Origin: an uncultured Paracoccus sp.
Lineage (GTDB): Bacteria > Pseudomonadota > Alphaproteobacteria > Rhodobacterales > Rhodobacteraceae
NCBI RefSeq assembly: GCF_945915435.1
Contig: NZ_CAMEFG010000005.1
Coordinates: 1-64,000, forward strand
Length of the DNA stretch: 64,000 bases
Reading direction: 5' to 3'
Below the pieces are notes generated by a model that did not search any database, was not told the DNA's origin, and was given only the letters and a program-made list of their open reading frames with translations. Shown piece by piece: positions 1 through 8,558 of the stretch (positions are counted from its first letter, which is position 1; each line of letters opens with the position of its first letter). Both the position numbers and the translations under genes were made by a program.

Positions 1-243
1 GGGTCGGACAATTTCCGCGACAGCTCGATCCAGGGGATCATGAAGCGGATCAAGGCCAAGGGGATCGAGGTCATCGTCTACGAACCCGTCATGACCGAGG
101 ACCGCTTCTTCAACAGCCGCGTGATCCGCGAGCTGGACGCCTTCAAGGCCGAGGCCGACCTGATCGTCGCCAACCGGCTGGACGTCGAACTGCGCGACGT
201 GGCGGCCAAGGTCTACACGCGCGACCTCTACGGTATCGACTGA
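1..243 (+). CDS. ugd: UDP-glucose 6-dehydrogenase, C-terminal part (5' end outside window)
   Basis: The reading frame is open from base 1 and ends at a TGA at 241-243, leaving the last 80 residues. They match the C-terminal UDP-binding domain of short bacterial UDP-glucose dehydrogenases: [20 protein letters not shown] near the start, then YEP, FFNSRVI, and KVYTRDL at the end. The enzyme oxidises UDP-glucose to UDP-glucuronate for exopolysaccharide or lipid A sugars. The catalytic cysteine and NAD-binding domain lie upstream of the window. A weak GC-rich hairpin follows the stop at about 245-267. The link to the thiamine operon is positional only. Confidence 0.85.
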   Translation, partial: GSDNFRDSSIQGIMKRIKAKGIEVIVYEPVMTEDRFFNSRVIRELDAFKAEADLIVANRLDVELRDVAAKVYTRDLYGID

Positions 244-244
244 G

Positions 245-267
245 GCGCCCCCTTGCATCGGGGGTGC
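245..267 (+). terminator. possible terminator hairpin after ugd
   Basis: An 8-bp stem with one G-U pair (245-252 with 60-67 of the second arm, 260-267) and a 7-nt loop lies immediately after the ugd stop. No T-run follows, so it may only be a stabilising 3' hairpin. It separates ugd from the TPP riboswitch. Confidence 0.35.
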
Positions 268-298
268 GATCCGGCTTAGGCTGGCGGCACGACGCATA

Positions 299-383
299 CA
301 CTTGGGGTGCCCCGGACGGGGCTGAGAGGTGCCGGGCACCGACCCATCGAACCTGATCCGGGTCATTCCGGCGTAGGGAAGGG
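299..383 (+). promoter_or_regulatory. TPP riboswitch (thi-box)
   Basis: The conserved TPP aptamer blocks appear in order: GGGGTGCC (304-311), GCTGAGAGGT (about 321-330), ACCCATCGAACCTGATCCGG (about 342-361) and the closing GGCGTAGGGAAG (about 370-381). The outer CTT at 301-303 can pair with AAG at 379-381. It lies 84 bases upstream of thiD, the first gene of a ten-gene thiamine operon, so it should reduce operon expression when thiamine pyrophosphate is plentiful. No T-run follows the downstream hairpin potential (GGCGAC near 387 with GTCGCC near 409), which favours translational control or Rho-dependent termination; that is inference. Confidence 0.95.
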
Positions 384-466
384 TAAGGCGACCGGCGCGG
401 CTTGTCCGTCGCCGTCATTGCACAAATCCCCCCTGCCCCCACGGCCCGGATCCTGAAAGGCAGGAC

Positions 467-1306
467 ATGGCGCAGGAACGGGCGCAAGAAGGGGCAACAC
501 CCATCGCATTGACCATCGCAGGCTCGGACAGCGGCGGCGGCGCGGGGATTCAGGCCGATCTGAAAAGCTTTTCGGCCCTTGGGGTCTATGGCGCATCCGT
601 GATCACGGCGATCACGGCGCAGAACACCCGCGCGGTCACGGGCATCCAGCCGGTATCCGCCGATATGGTCGCGGCCCAGATCGACGCGGTTTTCGACGAT
701 ATCGCCGTGGATGCGGTCAAGATCGGCATGGTCGGCGGGCCGGATGTGATCACAACCGTCGCCGCACGGCTGCGCCACCACCTGGCGCATCGCCCGAGCC
801 CGGTCGTGGTCGATCCGGTGATGGTCGCGAAATCGGGCGATACGCTGCTGCCCGATGACGCGATTGCGGCGATGACGCGGGAATTGCTGCCCCTGGCCAC
901 CGTCCTGACCCCGAACCTGCCCGAAGCCGCCGCGCTGCTGGGCCGCCCCGTGGCGCAGGACGAAACGGCGATGCGCACTCAGGGCCATGCCCTGCGCGCC
1001 CTCGGCCCCCGCTTCGTCCTGATGAAGGGCGGCCACGGCCAGGGCGAGACCTGCACCGACCTGCTGGTCGGCGCGGACGAGGTCACGCTGACCGCGCCCC
1101 GTGTGATCACAAAAAACACCCACGGCACGGGATGCTCGCTGTCCTCGGCCATCGCGGCGGGGCTGGCGCGGCGGTTGGCGGTGCATGACGCCACGCGGCA
1201 GGCCCATGCCTGGCTGCAAGCGGCAATCCGCGCCGCCGACGGCCTTCGGGTCGGATCGGGGCATGGGCCGGTTCACCACTTCCACGCGCTCTGGGGGCAG
1301 CCATGA
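467..1306 (+). CDS. thiD: hydroxymethylpyrimidine/phosphomethylpyrimidine kinase
   Basis: The 279-residue protein belongs to the ribokinase-like ThiD family. It phosphorylates HMP to HMP-P and then HMP-PP, the pyrimidine half of thiamine. The N-terminal glycine-rich substrate loop AGSDSGGGAGIQADLKSFSA and the C-terminal anion-hole/ATP motif NTHGTGCSLSSAIAAG are both present, and length is normal. The ATG follows GGCAGGAC, a plausible ribosome binding site. It is the first gene after the TPP riboswitch and overlaps thiO by 4 bases (ATGA), which suggests translational coupling. No thiC lies in the window, so HMP supply depends on a distant thiC or on the uptake genes downstream. Confidence 0.95.
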   Translation: MAQERAQEGATPIALTIAGSDSGGGAGIQADLKSFSALGVYGASVITAITAQNTRAVTGIQPVSADMVAAQIDAVFDDIAVDAVKIGMVGGPDVITTVAARLRHHLAHRPSPVVVDPVMVAKSGDTLLPDDAIAAMTRELLPLATVLTPNLPEAAALLGRPVAQDETAMRTQGHALRALGPRFVLMKGGHGQGETCTDLLVGADEVTLTAPRVITKNTHGTGCSLSSAIAAGLARRLAVHDATRQAHAWLQAAIRAADGLRVGSGHGPVHHFHALWGQP

Positions 1307-2280
1307 CCCGGATCACCATCCTGGGCGCGGGGGTCATGGGGCTGGCCATCGCATCCGAACTGGCCGCCCGCGGCCTGTCCCCGCGCATCATCGACCCCGC
1401 AGGCCCGCCCGGCCCGCATGGGTGCAGTTGGTGGGCGGGCGGCATGCTTGCCCCCTGGTGCGAGGAAGAAAGCGCCGAGCCCACCGTCGTCCGCCTTGGG
1501 TCTGATGCCGCGAACTGGTGGGAAAGCATGGGCGCACATGTCCACCACGGCGGCACGCTGGTGCTGGCCCTGTCGCGCGACCATGCCGAACTGGACCGAT
1601 TCGCCCGGTTGACGCGCGAACATCGCGGGCTGGACGGCGACGCCATCGCCGGGCTGGAACCCGAGTTGCAAGGCCGCTTCCGCCGTGGGCTGTTCTTTGA
1701 AACCGAATCGCACCTGGACCCCCGTCAGGCGCTGACGGCAATGGCCGACGGGCTGGCAGCGCAGGGGATTGGGATCGAGACCGGCGGCACGCCCTCGGGC
1801 CTGACCATCGACGCGCGCGGGCTGGCGGCCCGCGACGCCCTGCCCGACCTGCGCGGCGTGCGGGGCGAGATGCTGGCCGTCCGCTGCCCCGAGGTCCGGC
1901 TGACCCGCACCATTCGCCTGCTGCATCCGCGCATCCCGCTGTATGTGGTGCCGCGCGGCGACGGCATCTATATGCTGGGCGCGACCATGCTGGAAAGCGG
2001 CGCGAAAACCCGCGTCACCGCCCGCGCCGCGATCGAGATGCTGTCCTCGGCCTATGCCCTGCATCCCGCCTTCGCCGAAGCCGAGATCCTTGAACTGGGC
2101 GCCGACGCCCGCCCCGCCTTTCCCGACAACCTGCCCCGCCTGCGCAGGCGGGGGGATACGCTTTTCGCAAACGGCCTTTACCGCCACGGCTATCTTCTGG
2201 CCCCCGCCGTGGCCCGCATGGCCGCCGATCATGTCCTGACGGGCCAGATACCGGAGATCATGGATGAACATCACCCTTAA
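1303..2280 (+). CDS. thiO: glycine oxidase (FAD-dependent)
   Basis: The 325-residue protein starts with a Rossmann FAD-binding fingerprint (ILGAGVMGLAIASELAARG) and continues as a DAO-family oxidase, with WWAGGMLAPWCEEE near residue 45 and the conserved C-terminal GLYRHGYLLAPAVA. ThiO oxidises glycine to dehydroglycine, the nitrogen and C2 donor for the thiazole ring. Having thiO rather than thiH fits an aerobic route. The gene overlaps thiD by 4 bases and thiS by 17 bases. The position immediately before thiS and thiG supports the assignment. Confidence 0.93.
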   Translation: MTRITILGAGVMGLAIASELAARGLSPRIIDPAGPPGPHGCSWWAGGMLAPWCEEESAEPTVVRLGSDAANWWESMGAHVHHGGTLVLALSRDHAELDRFARLTREHRGLDGDAIAGLEPELQGRFRRGLFFETESHLDPRQALTAMADGLAAQGIGIETGGTPSGLTIDARGLAARDALPDLRGVRGEMLAVRCPEVRLTRTIRLLHPRIPLYVVPRGDGIYMLGATMLESGAKTRVTARAAIEMLSSAYALHPAFAEAEILELGADARPAFPDNLPRLRRRGDTLFANGLYRHGYLLAPAVARMAADHVLTGQIPEIMDEHHP

Positions 2281-2461
2281 CGGAGAAAGGCGCAGCATCA
2301 CCGGCCCGACCGTCGCCGATGTGCTGGCCGAGATCGAACTGGCCGAGGCCCGCGTGGCCACCGCGCTCAACGGCGCCTTCCTGCCCGCCGCCCGCCGCGC
2401 CGACACCACGCTGAAGGACGGGGACTCGCTTGAGGTCCTGTCCTCGATGCAGGGGGGTTAG
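2264..2461 (+). CDS. thiS: sulfur carrier protein ThiS
   Basis: This 65-residue beta-grasp protein ends in Gly-Gly, the tail that is adenylated by ThiF and then thiocarboxylated to carry sulfide to the thiazole synthase. It begins [12 protein letters not shown] and contains the typical [15 protein letters not shown] segment. Its start lies inside the end of thiO, and thiG begins 2 bases after its stop. Length and the C-terminus match the family. Confidence 0.94.
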   Translation: MNITLNGERRSITGPTVADVLAEIELAEARVATALNGAFLPAARRADTTLKDGDSLEVLSSMQGG

Positions 2462-2462
2462 G

Positions 2463-3227
2463 ATGCCGGTCTTTTACGGGCACCAGATCGACAGCGCCCT
2501 GATGCTGGGGACGGCGCAATACCCCTCGCCCGCCGTGCTGGCGCAGGCGTTCCGCCAATCGGGCGCGGGCATCGCCACCGTTTCCCTGCGGCGCGAGGGC
2601 GGCGAGGGCCAGGCCTTCCACGCCCTGATCCGCGACCTTGGCGTGGCCGTCCTGCCCAATACCGCCGGTTGCCATTCGGTCCGTGAGGCCGTCACCACCG
2701 CCCAGATGGCCCGCGAATTCTTCGACACGCCCTGGATCAAGCTGGAGGTCATCGGCGACCACGACACGCTGCAACCCGATGTCGTCGGCCTGATCGAGGC
2801 CGCGCGTATCCTGACCGACGACGGCTTCCAGGTCTTTCCCTATTGCACCGAGGATCTGTCGGTCTGCGCCCGCCTGCTGGATGCCGGCTGCCGGGTGCTG
2901 ATGCCCTGGGGGGCGCCCATCGGATCGGGCCGGGGACTGAACAACCCCTACGGGCTGCGGTCCCTGCGCGCCCATTTCCCCGACGTGGCCCTGGTCGTCG
3001 ATGCCGGGATCGGCCTGCCCAGCCACGCGGCGGCGGCGATGGAGATGGGCTATGACGCCGTGCTGCTGAACACCGCCGTCGCCAAGGCAGGCGATCCGGT
3101 AGCGATGGCCCGCGCGATGGCGCTGGCGATTCAGGCCGGGCAACTGGCCCGCTCAGCCGACCCGATCGAGGCGCGCGACATGGCCGCGCCCTCGACGCCC
3201 CTGTTCGGAAAGGCGGTCCTGGAATGA
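2463..3227 (+). CDS. thiG: thiazole synthase
   Basis: I chose the ATG at 2463 ([11 protein letters not shown], 254 residues) rather than the in-frame ATG at 2430, which lies inside thiS. ThiG is a TIM barrel that condenses 1-deoxy-xylulose-5-phosphate, dehydroglycine and ThiS-thiocarboxylate into the thiazole phosphate. The Schiff-base lysine is Lys93 in WIKLEVIGD. The phosphate-binding segment [14 protein letters not shown] and [19 protein letters not shown] are conserved. It overlaps thiE by 4 bases. Confidence 0.95.
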   Translation: MPVFYGHQIDSALMLGTAQYPSPAVLAQAFRQSGAGIATVSLRREGGEGQAFHALIRDLGVAVLPNTAGCHSVREAVTTAQMAREFFDTPWIKLEVIGDHDTLQPDVVGLIEAARILTDDGFQVFPYCTEDLSVCARLLDAGCRVLMPWGAPIGSGRGLNNPYGLRSLRAHFPDVALVVDAGIGLPSHAAAAMEMGYDAVLLNTAVAKAGDPVAMARAMALAIQAGQLARSADPIEARDMAAPSTPLFGKAVLE

Positions 3228-3820
3228 CCCTGCCACGTTTCTACCCGATCTTCGACGGCTCGGGCTGGCTGGAACGGCTGTTGCCGCTTGGCATCAAGCT
3301 GGTGCAGATCCGCATCAAGGACGCCTCACCCCTGACCTTGCGGGCCGAACTGAGCCGTGCGCGCGACCTCTGCGCCGCGCATGGCGCGCAACTGGTCGTC
3401 AACGACCATTGGCGCCACGCGATCGAACTTGGCTGCGACTACATCCACCTGGGGCAAGAGGACCTGGACAGCGCCGACATTCCCGCCATCCGCCGGGCAG
3501 GCATCCGCATCGGGATTTCTACCCACGACCACGCCGAACTGGAGCGCGCCTTGGCGCTGGACCCCGACTATATCGCGCTTGGTCCGGTCTGGCCCACGAT
3601 CCTGAAGAAGATGAAATGGGAACGGCAGGGGCTGGATCGCGTCGCGGAATGGAAGCGGCTGATCGGCGACATTCCCCTGATCGCCATCGGCGGCGTGACG
3701 CCGGACCGCGCCGTGCAGGCATTCGCGGCAGGCGCCGACGTGGCATCCGCCGTCACCGACATCACGCTGAACCCCGACCCCCAGGCGCGCATCCGCGAAT
3801 GGCTGAAGGTGGCGGGATGA
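3224..3820 (+). CDS. thiE: thiamine phosphate synthase
   Basis: The 198-residue TIM-barrel protein couples HMP-PP to thiazole phosphate, giving thiamine phosphate. Diagnostic segments are VQIRIKD near residue 28, [25 protein letters not shown], the loop GPVWPT-x4-K and [10 protein letters not shown]. It overlaps thiG upstream and thiF downstream by 4 bases each, so it is a coupled member of the operon. Nothing unusual was seen. Confidence 0.94.
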   Translation: MTLPRFYPIFDGSGWLERLLPLGIKLVQIRIKDASPLTLRAELSRARDLCAAHGAQLVVNDHWRHAIELGCDYIHLGQEDLDSADIPAIRRAGIRIGISTHDHAELERALALDPDYIALGPVWPTILKKMKWERQGLDRVAEWKRLIGDIPLIAIGGVTPDRAVQAFAAGADVASAVTDITLNPDPQARIREWLKVAG

Positions 3821-4782
3821 GCCGTTACGCCCGCCAGATGATCCTGCCCGAAATCGGCAAGGCCGGGCAGGACCGCATCCGCGCCGCCCATGTGCTGGTC
3901 GTCGGCGCGGGCGCGCTTGGGGTGCCGGTGCTGCAATATCTGACCGGCGCGGGCATCGGGCGGATCACGCTGGTCGATCCCGATATCATCGAGGTCTCGA
4001 ACCTGCACCGCCAGCCGCTTTACCGCGAGGATCAGCAGGGCCAGCCCAAGGCCCTTGCCGCACAGCGCGCGATGGCCGGGCTGAACGCCGAAGTCGAAAT
4101 CACCCCGCTGGTCGAATGGCTGACCCCCGCCAATGCGCCCGCACTGGTGGCAGGGTCCGATCTGGTGCTGGACTGCGCCGACAGCCACGCGGTCAGCTAT
4201 ACGCTGTCGGATTGCTGCCTTGAGGCGGGCAAGCCGCTGATCTCGGCCTCGGCCCTGGGGCTGGAGGGCTACGTCGGCGGCTATTGTGCGGGTGCGCCCA
4301 GCCTGCGCGCGGTCTTTCCCGACCCAAGCGGCAGCACCGCCACCTGCGCCAGCGCGGGGGTGCTGGGGCCGGTCGTGGGAATGCTGGGCGCGCTGCAGGC
4401 GCGGATGGCGCTTGGCGTGATCGCGGGGATCGCGCCATCGCCGCTTGGACTGCTGGTGCGGATGGACGGGGTAATGCGCTTTTCGCAATTCCGCTTTGAC
4501 GGCGCGCCGGAAAACCCCGGCCCCCGCTTCGTCTCGCGCCGCGATCTGCGCGCGGGCGATCTGCTCATCGACCTGCGCGACACGGCAGAGGCCCCCGCCA
4601 CCGTCACCCCCGACGCCCTGCGCATGCCCGGCTATGGCGCCACCGGCCCCTTGCCCGAACCGGGCGGGCGGGCGGTGATCGCCTGCCGCTCGGGGCTGCG
4701 CGCATGGCGCGCGGCGAATGAACTGACCACCCGCTGGCCGGGCGAGATCGCCCTGATGGCCGCTATCGGAGAACGCGAATGA
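3817..4782 (+). CDS. thiF: ThiS adenylyltransferase with C-terminal rhodanese-like domain
   Basis: The 321-residue protein starts at the ATG overlapping the thiE stop ([14 protein letters not shown]). Residues 1-235 form a MoeB/ThiF E1-like domain: nucleotide loop VVGAGALGVPVL at 28-39, VDPDIIEVSNLHRQ at 53-66 and the family cysteine Cys177 in TCASAGVLGPV. Residues about 245-318 resemble a rhodanese with CRSGLR (Cys290). It should adenylate ThiS at its Gly-Gly tail and may take part in sulfur delivery. Both CxxC zinc pairs typical of MoeB/ThiF are absent: SLRAVFP and NPGPRF stand in their places. A molybdopterin role (moeB) is possible, but the operon argues for ThiF. Confidence 0.88.
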   Translation: MSRYARQMILPEIGKAGQDRIRAAHVLVVGAGALGVPVLQYLTGAGIGRITLVDPDIIEVSNLHRQPLYREDQQGQPKALAAQRAMAGLNAEVEITPLVEWLTPANAPALVAGSDLVLDCADSHAVSYTLSDCCLEAGKPLISASALGLEGYVGGYCAGAPSLRAVFPDPSGSTATCASAGVLGPVVGMLGALQARMALGVIAGIAPSPLGLLVRMDGVMRFSQFRFDGAPENPGPRFVSRRDLRAGDLLIDLRDTAEAPATVTPDALRMPGYGATGPLPEPGGRAVIACRSGLRAWRAANELTTRWPGEIALMAAIGERE

Positions 4783-5738
4783 AAAAGATCCTTCTTGCCG
4801 GTGCCACGGCGCTTCTGGCCCAGCCTGCGCTGGCCGATGACAAGCTGGTGCTGATCCTCGACTGGTTCGTGAACCCCGATCACGGTCCCATCGTGATCGC
4901 GCAGGAAAAGGGCTTCTTCACCGAGGCCGGGCTGGACGTCGAGGTGATCGCCCCCGCCGACCCCGCCGATCCGCCCAAGCTGGTCGCCGCCGGACGCGCC
5001 GACCTGGCGGTCAGCTACCAGCCGCAGCTTCACCTGCAAGTGCATGAGGGCCTGCCGCTGGCCCGCGTCGGCACGCTGATCGCCACGCCGCTGAACTGCC
5101 TGATGGTGATGGCCGACAGCGACATCCAGACGCCCGCGGACCTTGCCGGCAAGAGGGTCGGCTATTCGGTCTCTGGCGTGGAATCGGCGCTGGTCAACGC
5201 GATGCTGAACACCGCCGGCCTGTCGCTGGAGGATGTCGAGATGATCAACGTCGGCTGGTCGCTCTCGCCCTCGCTGATGACGGGGCAGGTCGATGCGACC
5301 ATCGGCGGCTATCGCAATTTCGAACTGACCCAGATGCGGCTGGAAGGGGCCGAGGGCCGCTGCCTCTTCGTCGAGGAACAGGGCGTGCCCGGCTATGATG
5401 AGCTGATCTTTGTCGCCAACCCCGACCGGATGGACGCCGAGGCCACCTCGCGCTTTCTGCAGGCGGTGGAACGCGGCGCGAATTACATCGTCAACCACCC
5501 CGAAGAAAGCTGGGAGCTGTTTTCCGCCACGGCGCCGGACCTGTCGGATGCGCTGAACACCCAGGCCTGGCAGGACACCGTGCCGCGCTTTGCCCAAAGC
5601 CCCGCCGCGCTGGATCATGGCCGCTACGCCCGGTTCGAGGCCTTCCTGCACGAACAGGGCCTGATCGACACCATCCGCCCGGTTGCCGACATGGCGCTGG
5701 ATATCGGCGCGCTGCTGGACGAAGGGGGCACCCGATGA
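4779..5738 (+). CDS. thiY: ABC transporter substrate-binding protein for a thiamine pyrimidine precursor (NMT1/THI5-like)
   Basis: This 319-residue periplasmic protein has an N-terminal signal peptide (about MKKILLAGATALLAQPALA, cleaved after ALA). It continues with an NMT1/THI5-like fold: LDWFVNPDHGPIVIAQEKGFF, then AAGRADLAVSYQPQL and the conserved DATIGGYRNFE. This family binds formylaminopyrimidine or HMP in the ThiXYZ systems. It overlaps thiF by 4 bases and is followed by tenA, an ATPase and a permease, completing the transporter. The exact pyrimidine ligand cannot be read from sequence. Confidence 0.87.
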   Translation: MKKILLAGATALLAQPALADDKLVLILDWFVNPDHGPIVIAQEKGFFTEAGLDVEVIAPADPADPPKLVAAGRADLAVSYQPQLHLQVHEGLPLARVGTLIATPLNCLMVMADSDIQTPADLAGKRVGYSVSGVESALVNAMLNTAGLSLEDVEMINVGWSLSPSLMTGQVDATIGGYRNFELTQMRLEGAEGRCLFVEEQGVPGYDELIFVANPDRMDAEATSRFLQAVERGANYIVNHPEESWELFSATAPDLSDALNTQAWQDTVPRFAQSPAALDHGRYARFEAFLHEQGLIDTIRPVADMALDIGALLDEGGTR

Positions 5739-6406
5739 GCTATGGCCAATGCTTCCAGGCGTGGCGCGCGGATTGCGCCGCCGACTGGCACGACTATACC
5801 CACCACCCTTTCGTGCAGGGCCTGGGCGACGGCAGCCTGCCCCGCGCGGCCTTCCTGAACTATCTTCGGCAGGATTACCTGTTCCTGCTGAACTTTTCGC
5901 GCGCATGGGCCCTGGGCGTGGTCAAGGCGGACGGGCTGGCCGAAATGCAGGCCTGTTCGGCGACGGTTCATGCGCTGGTCGATGGCGAAATGGCGCTGCA
6001 TGTGCGCATCTGCGCGGCGGAAGGGATCACCCCCGAGGAGTTGCAATCCACGCCCGAGGCGGTCTCGAACCTGGCCTATACGCGCTATGTGTTGGAATCG
6101 GGCTATTCGGGCGACTTCCTGGACCTGCTGGCGGGGCTGGCGCCCTGCGTCCTGGGTTACGGCGAAATCGGCCTACGGCTGGCCGCCGATGCCGCGCCCG
6201 ACACCCCCTATCACGACTGGATCCAGACCTATGCGGGCGAGGATTATCAACAGACCTGCCGCGACGTAGGCAGGCTGCTGGACAGTGCCGTCCTGCGCAG
6301 GCTGGGACCGGATGCAAGCACCCTGCCCCGCTGGCAGGCCCTGTCGCACCGCTTTGCCACCGCGACCCGGCTGGAGGTCGGCTTCTGGGGACTGGGCCGG
6401 CAATGA
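5735..6406 (+). CDS. tenA: thiaminase II / aminopyrimidine aminohydrolase
   Basis: The 223-residue all-helical protein matches TenA: YTHHPFVQGLGDGSLP near the N-terminus, YLRQDYLFLL, and PCVLGYGEIG carrying the catalytic cysteine equivalent of TenA Cys135. TenA hydrolyses aminomethylpyrimidine from degraded thiamine to HMP, which ThiD then phosphorylates. Its position between the binding protein and the ATPase of a pyrimidine transporter fits salvage. It overlaps both neighbours by 4 bases. Confidence 0.92.
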   Translation: MSYGQCFQAWRADCAADWHDYTHHPFVQGLGDGSLPRAAFLNYLRQDYLFLLNFSRAWALGVVKADGLAEMQACSATVHALVDGEMALHVRICAAEGITPEELQSTPEAVSNLAYTRYVLESGYSGDFLDLLAGLAPCVLGYGEIGLRLAADAAPDTPYHDWIQTYAGEDYQQTCRDVGRLLDSAVLRRLGPDASTLPRWQALSHRFATATRLEVGFWGLGRQ

Positions 6407-7110
6407 CCGAGGCCGCCCATATCCGGGGCCGCGCATGGGTGGGCGATCAGCCGCTGTTCGACAGCGTCGACCTGACCCTGCGGGCTGCGGAATGGACCTG
6501 CCTGCTGGGACCTTCGGGCGTGGGAAAATCCACCATCCTGCGCCTGATCGCGGGGCTGGAAACCGGCGTGCGCTTTGAAGGCCACGCCAAGGCCAGCCAG
6601 CCCGTCGCGCTGATGGCGCAGGATGCGGGGCTGATCGGCTGGCTGGACGTGCGCAGCAACGTCACCCTTGGCGCGCGGCTGCGCGGCGAGCTGGCCGATA
6701 CCGCCCGCGCCGACCGGCTGATTGCGGCGGTGGGGCTGTCGGACCGCGCCGCCCACCTGCCCGCGCGCCTGTCGGGCGGCCAGCGCCAGCGGGTCGCGCT
6801 GGCCCGCACCCTGTTCGAGGACCGCCCGCTGGTCCTGCTGGACGAACCCTTTTCGGCGCTGGATGCGCGGACGCGGACCGGGATGCAGGACCTGGCCGCC
6901 GGCCTGCTGCGCGACCGCTCGGTCCTGCTGGTCACGCATGACCCGGCCGAGGCCGCGCGGCTTGGCGATCGGATCGTGCTGCTGACCAGCGCCGGGTTGC
7001 AGGACCAGCCCTTGCCCGGTCCCCGCATCCCCGGACAGGCCCGCCCCTATGACGCGCCGCAGGTCCTGCAAACCCAGGCGGCGCTTTTGCGAAGGATGCT
7101 GGCGGCATGA
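6403..7110 (+). CDS. thiZ: ABC transporter ATP-binding protein, thiamine precursor uptake
   Basis: I start the gene at the ATG overlapping the tenA stop, giving 235 residues, usual for an ABC ATPase. Walker A is GPSGVGKST (about 37-45), the signature is LSGGQRQRVALAR, Walker B is LVLLDEPFSALDARTR and the switch histidine is in LLVTHDPAEAA. Together with the upstream thiY and downstream permease it forms one importer. A long in-frame extension upstream overlaps tenA and is not used. Confidence 0.9.
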   Translation: MTEAAHIRGRAWVGDQPLFDSVDLTLRAAEWTCLLGPSGVGKSTILRLIAGLETGVRFEGHAKASQPVALMAQDAGLIGWLDVRSNVTLGARLRGELADTARADRLIAAVGLSDRAAHLPARLSGGQRQRVALARTLFEDRPLVLLDEPFSALDARTRTGMQDLAAGLLRDRSVLLVTHDPAEAARLGDRIVLLTSAGLQDQPLPGPRIPGQARPYDAPQVLQTQAALLRRMLAA

Positions 7111-7838
7111 GAACGATCCTCATGACCTGCCTGCTGGCCCTGACCCTGTGGCAGGGGCTGTTGTGGCTGACCGGGATGCCGCCCTTCCTGTTGCCCTCGC
7201 CCCGCGCGGTGCTGGATGCGCTGTGGCTGAACCGGGCCGAGATCGCCCATGCCGCGCTGTTCACCGGCACCGAGGTGCTGGCGGGCTTTGCCATCGGCTC
7301 GACGCTCGGCGCGTCGCTGGCGGTGCTGATGGCGGCCTCGCGGCGAGTGACGGGGGTGCTGCATCCGCTGCTGACCTTCAGTCAGACGATCCCGATCTTT
7401 GCGCTGGCGCCGATCCTGACGCTGTGGCTGGGCTATGGCATGGCGCCCAAGATCGCGATGACGGTGCTGATCGTCTTTTTCCCCGTCGCCAGCGCCTTTC
7501 TGGACGGGCTGCTGCGCACGCCGCAGGCGGCGCTGGACCTGGCGCAAGTGATGGGCGCAAGCCGCTGGCGGGTGATGCGCCACCTGCGCATCCCGGCGGC
7601 GCTGCCAGGGCTGGCGACGGGGCTGCGGCTGGCCGCCGTCTATGCGCCCATCGGGGCGGTCATCGGCGAATGGGTCGGCGGCGCGCGCGGGCTTGGCGCG
7701 CTGATGATCCACGCCAACGGGCGGATGAAGACCGACCTGGTCTTTGCCGCGCTGCTGGTGCTGTCGGTGCTGACGATCAGCTTTGCCAAGACCGTCGCGC
7801 TGGTGCTGCGCCGGCTGCTGGCGCGCTACGGCGGTTAG
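7107..7838 (+). CDS. thiX: ABC transporter permease, thiamine precursor uptake
   Basis: The 243-residue membrane protein has about six hydrophobic segments. Its cytoplasmic EAA-type loop reads LAQVMGASRWRVMRHLRIPAA-LPG, marking a BPD-type permease. It overlaps thiZ by 4 bases and is the last gene of the riboswitch-controlled operon. Its TAG stop overlaps the TAA stop of convergent mobA by 4 bases, so there is no room for a separate terminator. Confidence 0.9.
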   Translation: MRTILMTCLLALTLWQGLLWLTGMPPFLLPSPRAVLDALWLNRAEIAHAALFTGTEVLAGFAIGSTLGASLAVLMAASRRVTGVLHPLLTFSQTIPIFALAPILTLWLGYGMAPKIAMTVLIVFFPVASAFLDGLLRTPQAALDLAQVMGASRWRVMRHLRIPAALPGLATGLRLAAVYAPIGAVIGEWVGGARGLGALMIHANGRMKTDLVFAALLVLSVLTISFAKTVALVLRRLLARYGG

Positions 7839-8452
7839 GCCAGCCGTTCCGCCCGCGCCAGTTCGTCGGGCGTGTTGATATTCAGGAAAGGGTCCACCGG
7901 GCGGCTGTCGAACACCGCCCGCCCCGGATCATGCGCGGCGGCATATTGGCCGGGCCGCAGCAATCCGCTTTCGATGGCCTGCCGCAGATCGTCGCGCAGC
8001 GCCACGGGCCAGAGCGCGCAGGTCGGATGATCGCGCATCCGGCCCGCTTCGCCCTCGCTTGCGGCGACGGCGATGCCCTGGCTGCCCGCCGCCTCGCGCA
8101 GGCGGTGAACAAGGTCCAGCGGCAGGAACGGCGTATCGACCGAGACGCTGACCACCGCATCCGCCCCGATCCCCGCCGCCCACTCCATCCCCGCCAGCAC
8201 CCCGGCCAGCGGCCCCGGAAAGCCCGCGATCGGGTCGGGCAGGATGGGCAGGTCCCACCCCGACAGCAGATCCGGGTCGCAATTTGCATTGATGGCGATC
8301 GGGGCGCATTGGTCGCGCAGCCGCCAGATCACGCGGGACAGAAGCGGCTCGCCCCCCAGGTGAAGCAGCGCCTTGTTGCGCCCGCCCATGCGGGTCGCGC
8401 GGCCTCCGGCAAGGATGACGGCGGGGATGGGGGGCAAGAACAGAGCGGACAC
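7835..8452 (-). CDS. mobA: molybdenum cofactor guanylyltransferase
   Basis: The protein contains the nucleotidyltransferase signature AVILAGGRATRMGGRNKALL at its N-terminus, and later SVSVDTPFLPLDL. It transfers GMP from GTP to Mo-molybdopterin to form the bis-MGD cofactor. I chose the GTG at 8452 (205 residues, normal for MobA) because the longer ATG frame from 8728 runs into wrbA and encodes low-complexity sequence. It converges on thiX with overlapping stop codons. Other Mo-cofactor genes are not in the window. Confidence 0.87.
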   Translation of the reverse strand: MSALFLPPIPAVILAGGRATRMGGRNKALLHLGGEPLLSRVIWRLRDQCAPIAINANCDPDLLSGWDLPILPDPIAGFPGPLAGVLAGMEWAAGIGADAVVSVSVDTPFLPLDLVHRLREAAGSQGIAVAASEGEAGRMRDHPTCALWPVALRDDLRQAIESGLLRPGQYAAAHDPGRAVFDSRPVDPFLNINTPDELARAERLA

Positions 8453-8520
8453 CTTCGGGCAAATGCGGTCGGGGCGCAATCTGACGCCCCAGTGGCCAAA
8501 AGCCAAGCCCCCGAAGGCGA

Positions 8521-8548
8521 AAGGGCGCCGCGCATGGGCGGCGCCCTT
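8521..8548 (-). terminator. terminator hairpin after wrbA
   Basis: A perfect 11-bp GC-rich stem (AAGGGCGCCGC with GCGGCGCCCTT) and a 6-nt loop lies 10 bases past the wrbA stop and upstream of mobA on the minus strand. The trailing tract is only CTTTCG, so termination may be partial. Confidence 0.6.
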
Positions 8549-8558
8549 CCGGGTCAGG

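Noticed and set aside
3409..3816. In-frame upstream extension of thiF
   Set aside because: It lies inside thiE in another frame. The [14 protein letters not shown] start fits the family and gives the usual ATGA overlap.
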